Assembly (NCBI GenBank): GCA_001796525.1
Contig: MGMT01000092.1
Location: forward strand, 1 to 8,111
Direction of reading: 5' to 3'
From: Chloroflexi bacterium RBG_13_51_52
GTDB lineage: Bacteria > Chloroflexota > Dehalococcoidia > Dehalococcoidales > RBG-16-60-22
DNA length: 8,111 nt
Shown: positions 1-4,315 of the stretch, piece by piece
Layout: every line of letters begins with the position of its first letter
Position numbering within the stretch: position 1 is the stretch's first letter
The notes under the pieces: model-generated
What the model was told of the DNA's origin: nothing
Database searches by the model: none
Seen by the model: the letters and a program-made list of their open reading frames with translations, nothing else
Program-made: the position numbers and the translations under genes

Positions 1-1
1 C

Positions 2-208
2 CTCGGCGGCGAGGTGGAGTTTTACGTCGGCGGTCAGCCGTTGACCTTCGATACCACCAGCACTCTTTTCATTCCCCGCGGACTCCGCCATGGGCCCCTA
101 CGTTTGAAGGAATATCGTCATCCCCATATCGTCATGGCGATAATGTGTGGGGCCGGGACTTTGAAAGAGGGCTGGGGCGATAGCTTTAAAGACGGGGATA
201 AAAAGTAA
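2..208 (+). CDS. Cupin-domain protein, C-terminal part (5' end outside window)
   Basis: The frame is open from the left edge and ends at TAA 206-208, leaving about 68 residues of a longer protein. The segment GGEVEFYVGG followed by a beta-rich stretch and IPRGLRHGPL matches the second conserved cupin motif (G-x5-P-x-G-x2-H), which supplies one metal-binding histidine in many cupins. The first motif (HxH...E) would lie upstream and cannot be seen. A GTG at 14 is in frame but falls inside the fold, so it is not a believable start. The short C-terminal tail is hydrophilic and lysine-rich (GDKK). The substrate cannot be told from this fragment. The gene converges with the next one, with only 17 bases between stop codons and no clear terminator. 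The family call is fairly safe; the function is unknown. Confidence 0.75.
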   Translation, partial: LGGEVEFYVGGQPLTFDTTSTLFIPRGLRHGPLRLKEYRHPHIVMAIMCGAGTLKEGWGDSFKDGDKK

Positions 209-225
209 TATTAGCTATGAGTTTT

Positions 226-1011
226 CTACTCGTCTTCTTCCTCTTCTTCGTCAGGGGGCTCTATGGTTTGGCTCTCTCCGCCGGCGCGGGGCAGTAGTAC
301 GCCCCTTTTATCCCGCTTTTTCGCGGAACGCGGCGGCAGCTTGCCGATGGTCTTTCGCAGCTTCTTTAAGTCCTCCCCTTTGGCGATATCCATATCTGCC
401 ATCACCCCGTCGATTTCTGCGTCCTGTAATGCTTTAAGCTCCGCCTCGGTAATATTCGCTGCTACGGGCACTATTATCGGCTTGCTGATAAAGGCTGCCA
501 GGTGCCGGTATATCATCAGCTGGTGCATCGTTATTGTCCCTTTACCCTCTAAGGCGTCGGTAACCAGCACGGCGTCCGCTGGCAGGTCGTTGACCGCTCT
601 CAACAGTCCGTCGTCCATGGACGACTCCACCTGGAGTATCTTGCCCACTTTCTCATCCTGCGGCAGGTCGGGAATCCGGCTGGTCGGTGAAAACACCACG
701 AAGTCGCATCCGCCCTCGATCAATGCTGCCGTTGCTTTACCGCTCTCTTCCAGATAAACGCCCCACGGTATATCCCCCAGGGGTTTAACTGTTTTCTTAA
801 TGTCTTCAATCGCCGGTTCGGATTTATCTGCGTAAATCAAAACGGCATCGGCGCCGCTGCTGGCTTTAGCCGCAGGGGCGGCGCTCTTTATCGCCGTTCT
901 GCCTATTATCAGCATCGTCGGACTTGTTTCTGCCTGTCTGGAAGTATGAAAACCCATCGGCGGTGGCGCTGCCTGGGACAGCTTGGTTAAATTATCGATT
1001 AGCCTGCTCAT
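226..1011 (-). CDS. TIM-barrel-like protein of unknown function with acidic C-terminal tail
   Basis: This is a 261-residue protein on the minus strand. Its start ATG (1009-1011) is preceded by a strong Shine-Dalgarno AAGGAG (complement of 1015-1020), five bases away. I do not recognise a named family. Short hydrophobic strands alternate with helices in a regular beta/alpha order: ADAVLIYAD, IPWGVYLEE, CDFVVFSP, ADAVLVTDAL, KPIIVPVAAN, EIDGVMADMD. This pattern suggests a (beta/alpha) barrel of the kind that binds phosphate or flavin ligands, but no catalytic signature stands out. The N-terminus has no signal peptide. The last 60 residues change character: a basic segment (RSAKKRDKRG) is followed by a tail ending in DEEEEEDE. 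The acidic end is encoded by a GAA/GAG-rich run near 229-253. It is cytoplasmic by prediction. The long open frame, good ribosome site and protein-like composition make it a real gene; the function is open. Confidence 0.8.
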   Translation of the reverse strand: MSRLIDNLTKLSQAAPPPMGFHTSRQAETSPTMLIIGRTAIKSAAPAAKASSGADAVLIYADKSEPAIEDIKKTVKPLGDIPWGVYLEESGKATAALIEGGCDFVVFSPTSRIPDLPQDEKVGKILQVESSMDDGLLRAVNDLPADAVLVTDALEGKGTITMHQLMIYRHLAAFISKPIIVPVAANITEAELKALQDAEIDGVMADMDIAKGEDLKKLRKTIGKLPPRSAKKRDKRGVLLPRAGGESQTIEPPDEEEEEDE

Positions 1012-1155
1012 GTTCTCCTTTGCCGTTATCTCAAAATATTATAGGCAAATCCGTTCCGTAAATACAACTAGATATTTTTTTAACGCTATTTATACTTGGC
1101 TATTGTATCCCGTTTCTTGGAGTTTCTCTTTTCCCCCAAAGCGGGAGTGCGCCGC

Positions 1156-1178
1156 GAGAGGGGGCGCAGCCCCCTCTC
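1156..1178. repeat. GC-rich perfect hairpin, 10-bp stem
   Basis: GAGAGGGGGC (1156-1165) pairs perfectly with GCCCCCTCTC (1169-1178) across a three-base loop GCA. No T-run follows on either strand, so it does not look like a standard intrinsic terminator. The same G-run/C-run form with a different loop recurs at 4869-4888, where it is followed by T-rich sequence. I take it as a dispersed repeat-type hairpin. Confidence 0.7.
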
Positions 1179-1190
1179 AAAATCATCCCA

Positions 1191-1242
1191 CCTCTCCAAA
1201 TATAGCTTTCAAAGGTTCTATTCAAAGCCTGATTTGGAGAGG
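1191..1242. repeat. Nested inverted repeat, 11-bp outer arms
   Basis: The outer arms CCTCTCCAAAT (1191-1201) and ATTTGGAGAGG (1232-1242) are perfect complements. Inside them GCTTT (1205-1209) pairs with AAAGC (1224-1228), so the 52 bases can fold into one long interrupted hairpin. The flank GGGGACAAAGGGGGTGAGG continues a purine-rich tract of a type I recall as dispersed in anaerobe genomes. It may be a MITE-like or REP-like element. There is no coding potential. Confidence 0.65.
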
Positions 1243-1323
1243 GGGACAAAGGGGGTGAGGTTTAAGATTTAGCGAATACACAACTTAAATACAAATTACA
1301 CCTTTTTTTAACATTTTTTTTAT

Positions 1324-1357
1324 GCCATTTTAATGGCTATCTAGTACTTTTGTACTA
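1324..1357. promoter_or_regulatory. Two short palindromes upstream of the 65-residue gene (possible operator)
   Basis: GCCATT-TT-AATGGC (1324-1337) and TAGTAC-TTTT-GTACTA (1342-1357) are perfect 6-bp inverted repeats standing side by side, ending 39 bases before the start codon at 1397. A related motif, ATACTTTCGTACTT, lies at 1672-1685 ahead of the signalling genes. They could be regulator sites or a small hairpin in the 5' leader. No regulator is known for them. Confidence 0.35.
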
Positions 1358-1396
1358 CGATAGTAACAAAGGGGTCTACTAACTTGGAGGGCAAAC

Positions 1397-1594
1397 ATGA
1401 TTAAAACCGTTATCAGGATAAAAAACGATATGGTCATGGTTTTCGATGAAAACGGCAAAGAAATGCCTCGTTATCAGGGATATTATAGTGAAGTTAAGGA
1501 TAAAATTATTGAGGACGCTCAATCGGGTTCGATATTCAATCACTGGTTCGGTTATTCCCTCAAGCCCGTAGCCGTCGGACCGGAGCGTTGGTAA
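1397..1594 (+). CDS. Small protein of unknown function, 65 residues
   Basis: The gene opens with ATG 1397 after a strong Shine-Dalgarno GGAGGG (1386-1391) at good spacing, and ends with TAA 1592-1594. The protein starts with a beta-rich segment (MIKTVIRIKNDMVMVFDENG), then a charged helix-like segment (YYSEVKDKIIEDAQSG), then an aromatic segment (FNHWFGYSLKP). There is no signal peptide, membrane segment or cysteine. I do not recognise a named family. The good ribosome site and the ordinary, well-folded-looking composition support a real gene. Two palindromes upstream suggest regulated expression. It is followed by 165 bases without a gene before the signalling pair. Confidence 0.75.
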   Translation: MIKTVIRIKNDMVMVFDENGKEMPRYQGYYSEVKDKIIEDAQSGSIFNHWFGYSLKPVAVGPERW

Positions 1595-1723
1595 TATGAC
1601 CGGCCACTTTAACTTTCTGTACTTTCTTTCGTTTAAATGTATTTTCCGTAAAAAGCAGCAATAACGTTATGATACTTTCGTACTTGGACAATTTGTTTAA
1701 TTCTCATACACACTCAATTATAG

Positions 1724-1752
1724 TTGTCTGATATTAGCCTGGATGATATAAT
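1724..1752 (+). promoter_or_regulatory. Sigma-70-type promoter of the signalling pair, apparently leaderless
   Basis: A perfect -10 box TATAAT (1747-1752) stands 17 bases after a -35-like TTGTCT (1724-1729). The ATG at 1760 begins eight bases after the last base of the -10 box, where transcription should start. There is no Shine-Dalgarno before that ATG. The layout predicts an mRNA with little or no 5' leader. The TTG at 1724 is therefore more likely the -35 box than a start codon. Confidence 0.65.
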
Positions 1753-1759
1753 ATTTATT

Positions 1760-2071
1760 ATGACGCGTAAAATCACCAATCGAATTGGATCAGTCAATCC
1801 CCCCGTTGAACAGGTGAACGTTTTGGACTTTAACCATGATAATAATATTCCTGTTGATCATAAAAACATGGATAAAGTAATCCATGATATTCGCGGTTCC
1901 ATTAACGTTATTACCGGCTATGCTCAATTGATGCTGGACCAGACTACGGGTAAAATCAATGATAAACAGCGCCGGGCGTTGCAGGATATTTTAAATAGCA
2001 GCTATAACCTCCATATCTTAACGGACGTCGTTTTCAAACGTCTGGATGCTGAATCGGGGAATAAAAAATAA
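1760..2071 (+). CDS. Stand-alone histidine-kinase phosphoacceptor (HisKA/DHp-like) protein without ATPase domain
   Basis: This 103-residue protein has an H-box: HDIRGSINVITGYAQLM (42-58) resembles the HELRTPLTxIxGYAELL pattern of sensor kinases. His42 would be the phosphorylated residue and Asp43 the adjacent acidic residue. The second helix of the four-helix dimer follows (about 66-95, KINDKQRRALQDILNSSYNL). The HATPase_c domain (N, G1 and G2 boxes) is absent: the frame stops at TAA 2069-2071 and the response regulator begins four bases later. The first 37 residues are polar, with no membrane segment, so the protein should be cytoplasmic. I chose ATG 1760 over the in-frame TTG 1724 because the TTG sits in the -35 box of a good promoter. 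It may be a phosphotransfer partner, or a scaffold that needs a separate ATPase. The domain call is good; activity is unproven. Confidence 0.75.
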   Translation: MTRKITNRIGSVNPPVEQVNVLDFNHDNNIPVDHKNMDKVIHDIRGSINVITGYAQLMLDQTTGKINDKQRRALQDILNSSYNLHILTDVVFKRLDAESGNKK

Positions 2072-2075
2072 TTCA

Positions 2076-2774
2076 ATGAGTAAAAAAATCCTCATTGTTG
2101 ACGATGAACCCGCGCAGATAAGACTGTTTTCCCAGCTTCTTACCGCCAACGGGTATTATGTACTGAAAGCTGTTAGTGGTCGGGAAGCTATACGTGCCGT
2201 TCATGAAAGCAAGCCCGACCTTATCTTACTTGATGTTATTATGCCGGAAATGGACGGCTGGCAGACGTGCGGTTTGATTCGTGATATCAGCGAAATTCCC
2301 ATTATCATGCTTACCGGCAAACGCAACTCCGAAGAAGACATCGTGCGCGGACTGGAATGCGGCGCTGACGAATATCTTTCCAAGCCGGTGGGAAACCGCG
2401 AACTGCTTGCCAGGGTAAAAGCAACCTTGCGCCGCGCCGATAAACCTTCGAAAAGTGAAAAGAAAAATACTCAATTTTCCAACGGTTACCTCACTATCGA
2501 CGTGTTGGAACGCAGAGTTACCGTGAATGGCGAGAGGTTAAAACTCACGCCCCGGGAATTCCGTCTTCTGGCGTTGCTCGTTGATAATGCCGACCGCATC
2601 GTGTCGCATCAGCAGGTGCTGGAAAACGTTTGGGGCTGGGAATACATCGACGATGTGGACTATGTGCGGATTTATATCTCTCACCTTCGCCAGAAAATTG
2701 AGCCGGACACGTCGCAGCCCAAATACATTTTAACCGAACCCGGCGTAGGTTATTACTTCTCCAGCAAGAGCTGA
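2076..2774 (+). CDS. Two-component response regulator, OmpR/PhoB family
   Basis: This is a 232-residue DNA-binding response regulator. The receiver domain (3-120) has all key residues: acidic pair Asp9/Asp10, phosphorylation site Asp53 in LILLDVIMPEMDGW, Thr80 in MLTG, and Lys103 in LSKP. A charged linker (about 121-132) leads to a winged-helix domain (135-228) with LTPREFRLLALLV, the recognition-helix region YVRIYISHLRQKIEP and the terminal hairpin ILTEPGVGYYF. The start ATG 2076 gives the usual MSKKILIVDDE opening; an in-frame ATG at 2046 lies inside the upstream gene and would add ten unusual residues. The spacing of four bases after the upstream stop points to translational coupling, and no clear Shine-Dalgarno is present. 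The neighbouring phosphoacceptor protein is the obvious candidate partner. Stop is TGA 2772-2774. Target genes are unknown. Confidence 0.93.
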   Translation: MSKKILIVDDEPAQIRLFSQLLTANGYYVLKAVSGREAIRAVHESKPDLILLDVIMPEMDGWQTCGLIRDISEIPIIMLTGKRNSEEDIVRGLECGADEYLSKPVGNRELLARVKATLRRADKPSKSEKKNTQFSNGYLTIDVLERRVTVNGERLKLTPREFRLLALLVDNADRIVSHQQVLENVWGWEYIDDVDYVRIYISHLRQKIEPDTSQPKYILTEPGVGYYFSSKS

Positions 2775-2794
2775 TAAAACCGGCTCTTGTGCCG
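2765..2794 (+). terminator. Weak hairpin at the end of the response-regulator gene
   Basis: CAAGAGC (2765-2771) pairs with GCTCTTG (2783-2789) around the stop codon, and an alternative hairpin CGGC/GCCG (2781-2784 with 2791-2794) overlaps it. No T-run follows, so termination here is uncertain; the structures may only protect the 3' end. Confidence 0.3.
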
Positions 2795-2836
2795 TTACTA
2801 TCCATTAAATGCTTGAATCTGGTACGCTATTGTGTT

Positions 2837-2865
2837 TTGCTGTATTATCTCAAAGCTGGTATAAT
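2837..2865 (+). promoter_or_regulatory. Extended -10 promoter of the Crp/Fnr-family gene
   Basis: TATAAT (2860-2865) is preceded by TG at 2857-2858, which makes an extended -10 element. A weak -35 match, TTGCTG (2837-2842), lies 17 bases upstream. Transcription would start near 2872, giving a leader of about 30 bases before ATG 2904. Confidence 0.65.
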
Positions 2866-2903
2866 CCTTGCAGTAATTTATGGAATACTGGCGTTAAGGT
2901 AAT

Positions 2904-3575
2904 ATGGCGGTTAATCTGGATTCACTAAAATCTTTACCGTATTTCTCCGGCTTGAGCGAGTCCGTTCTGCTTTCGGTAAACCAGCATGTCTTTGAGAAGA
3001 AAGCCGAGCGTGGCGAGATACTCGTTTTTGAGGGAGAGCCGGCGGAAACGCTGTATTTTGTTGTTGCCGGAGTGGTTAAAGTCTTCAAGACCTCCGCCGA
3101 TGGCAAGGAACAGATTTATCGTATCATCCGCCCCGGCGACTCCTTTAATGATGTTCCCATTCTGGCTGATGGTGTGAATCTTGCCAGCGCCGCTGCTATG
3201 AGCGCCGTTGTGCTCAACGGTATCAAGAAAAAGGACCTGGAGGCCGTCTCCAGGGAATATCCCCAGGTAGCCTTGAATATCATTAAAGTGCTGTCGCTCC
3301 GAGTGGAGGAATTGGTCTCGCTGGTCGAGGATTTTTCCTTCCGGCGTGTTAGCGGCAGGGTTGCCAAGATACTCCTCGAACACACCGGTAACGGCGGTGG
3401 TGAAAGACCGCGCCTCACCCAGCAGGAGATGGCTGCCATGATTGGCACCGCCCGTGAAATGGTCGGCAGGTCATTTAGAAGCCTCGAGGAAGAGGGCGCC
3501 ATCAGGATCGAGCGGAACCGCATCATTATTGTTAATCAGGAAATCCTTAAAAAAATCGCGGGTATTACCGGATGA
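2904..3575 (+). CDS. Crp/Fnr-family transcription regulator
   Basis: This is a 223-residue protein of normal length for the family. Residues 10-125 form a cyclic-nucleotide-binding-type beta roll (FEKKAERGEILVFEGEPAETLYFVVAG, RIIRPGDSFND). A long dimer helix follows at about 127-150, then a Crp-type winged helix (about 153-215) with LTQQEMAAMIGTAREMVGRSF as the helix-turn-helix. It has no cysteine at all, so it cannot hold an Fnr-type iron-sulfur cluster or work by a thiol switch. The classic cAMP-binding signature is not obvious either, so its effector is unknown. ATG 2904 follows a modest AAGG (2896-2899). It has its own extended -10 promoter and ends with TGA 3573-3575. The ferredoxin gene begins 64 bases later and may be cotranscribed or controlled by it; that is inference. 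Confidence 0.92.
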   Translation: MAVNLDSLKSLPYFSGLSESVLLSVNQHVFEKKAERGEILVFEGEPAETLYFVVAGVVKVFKTSADGKEQIYRIIRPGDSFNDVPILADGVNLASAAAMSAVVLNGIKKKDLEAVSREYPQVALNIIKVLSLRVEELVSLVEDFSFRRVSGRVAKILLEHTGNGGGERPRLTQQEMAAMIGTAREMVGRSFRSLEEEGAIRIERNRIIIVNQEILKKIAGITG

Positions 3576-3639
3576 GAGAAATGTCGCAGACACAGGATAG
3601 GCTTTTGATTTAAAAATATGATTGTGGAGATGTTAAATA

Positions 3640-3852
3640 ATGGGTGACATGCCGATAATCGACGAAGCGAAGTGCCAGAGGTGCGGTCTGTGCGTTAGCA
3701 TCTGCGTCTGCGGCGCTCTGGTAATGGAAGATAATGCCGTAAAAGTGATTCAGGTGGAAAACTGCGGCTGGTGTACCATGTGCGAGCTTGTTTGCCCCAA
3801 TGGGGCCATCTCCTGCCCCTTTGAAATCGTCGTTGAAACCACCCGAGATTAG
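3640..3852 (+). CDS. Small 2[4Fe-4S] ferredoxin-type protein
   Basis: This 70-residue cytoplasmic protein should carry two four-iron clusters and pass electrons between redox enzymes. Two cysteine sets are visible: C12-x2-C15-x2-C18-x3-C22 and C42-x2-C45-x2-C48-x3-C52-P. In clostridial-type ferredoxins the fourth cysteine of one set completes the other cluster. The second set has the usual proline after its last cysteine (CPNGAI); the first instead reads CVCGAL, with an extra Cys24 and no proline, and Cys59 is also extra. The start ATG 3640 has GGAG at 3626-3629; ATG 3649 (MPIIDEAKC) is a possible alternative. It lies 64 bases behind the Crp/Fnr-type gene. The electron partner is unknown. Confidence 0.9.
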   Translation: MGDMPIIDEAKCQRCGLCVSICVCGALVMEDNAVKVIQVENCGWCTMCELVCPNGAISCPFEIVVETTRD

Positions 3853-3882
3853 TATTTCTGGTATAGCTTCGGATTTTTTTTT
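3843..3882 (+). terminator. Possible terminator after the ferredoxin gene
   Basis: A run of nine T bases (3874-3882) directly follows CTTCGGA. The stem is poor: CCGAG (3843-3847) can pair with C-TCGG (3867-3872) with one bulged base and a long loop. The T-run is the main support. Confidence 0.35.
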
Positions 3883-3956
3883 AAATTCCGGATAGTCATC
3901 TCGTCCTGATTAATCTTTTTACTATACTTATGTTTTCACGTTATTTTCATAAAATA

Positions 3957-3986
3957 TTAACAATATGGCGCTATTCTTTATATAAG
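3957..3986 (+). promoter_or_regulatory. Putative promoter of the zinc-ribbon / Sec-glutaredoxin pair
   Basis: TTAACA (3957-3962) and TATAAG (3981-3986) each match the sigma-70 consensus at five of six positions, with an 18-base spacer. Transcription would start near 3993, giving a leader of about 60 bases before ATG 4056. The leader contains AGCC...GGCT (4005-4019), a weak inverted repeat. Confidence 0.5.
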
Positions 3987-4055
3987 ACAAAAGTCGCATA
4001 CAGTAGCCTTTGGATGGCTTTAAAATTATCTTGAACGCTTACCAGGGGGTGCGTG

Positions 4056-4298
4056 ATGAGACAGAGAACAAAAGAAAAAGAAAAGCTGACTGAAAAGAAA
4101 GATAAGCAGGCTTGCCATCATTTCTGGGAAATCGAGGTCGCCAACGGACCCAGCAGTATCGGCACCTGTAAATATTGCGGTGAAACCAGAGAATTCTTCA
4201 ATGCGTTTCCTACCTTCAATCCTCTAAGGAAGAATGGTAATCCCTTCACTCTACCAAAAATGCACGATGTAGAAATTGATAAGGAAAGCAAGTCCTGA
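4056..4298 (+). CDS. Small zinc-ribbon-like protein, 80 residues
   Basis: The start ATG 4056 sits six bases after a G-rich Shine-Dalgarno (AGGGGG, 4044-4049); the GTG at 4053 is a less likely start. The first 19 residues are highly charged (lysine and glutamate). Then comes a compact motif: Cys20-His21-His22-Phe-Trp24, a spacer NGPSSIG, and Cys38-x2-Cys41-Gly. This looks like a one-zinc ribbon, with Cys20 or a His and the CxxC as ligands. The C-terminal part is polar (FNPLRKNGNPFTLPKM). No DNA-binding or enzymatic signature is visible, and I cannot name a family. It ends with TGA 4296-4298, 17 bases ahead of the selenoprotein start, with no terminator between, so the two are likely cotranscribed. 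It could bind nucleic acid, or be a redox client or adaptor of the neighbour; both are guesses. Confidence 0.75.
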   Translation: MRQRTKEKEKLTEKKDKQACHHFWEIEVANGPSSIGTCKYCGETREFFNAFPTFNPLRKNGNPFTLPKMHDVEIDKESKS

Positions 4299-4315
4299 AC
4301 TGATGGGGTTATGAT

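Larger units (their letters stand above)
1012..1396. other. Gene-free stretch between divergent genes, holding two hairpin repeats
   Basis: These 385 bases separate the minus-strand gene ending at 1011 from the plus-strand gene at 1397. A 91-codon frame across 983-1258 reads through two hairpins and has no family resemblance, so I leave it out. The left part is AT-rich and should hold the promoter of the minus-strand gene. The middle holds the two inverted repeats listed separately. The right part (1303-1360) is very AT-rich, with T-runs and two small palindromes, and should hold the promoter and control sites of the 1397 gene. I see no convincing -35/-10 pair there. Confidence 0.6.

Noticed and set aside
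263..757. Plus-strand 164-codon frame opposite the barrel-like gene
   Set aside because: It is an antisense shadow of the 226-1011 gene, serine-rich and low in structure, with no ribosome site or family resemblance.
983..1258. 91-codon frame through the gene-free stretch
   Set aside because: It reads across two perfect hairpin repeats and the complementary promoter region of the minus-strand gene, and its product has no domain-like pattern.
2046..2075. Upstream ATG 2046 as the response-regulator start
   Set aside because: It lies within the preceding gene and adds MLNRGIKNNS before the standard MSKKILIVDDE opening; ATG 2076 fits the family length.
3990..4055. A riboswitch in the leader of the zinc-ribbon gene
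   Set aside because: The leader is only about 60 bases, with one weak 4-bp inverted repeat and no match to any riboswitch core I know.
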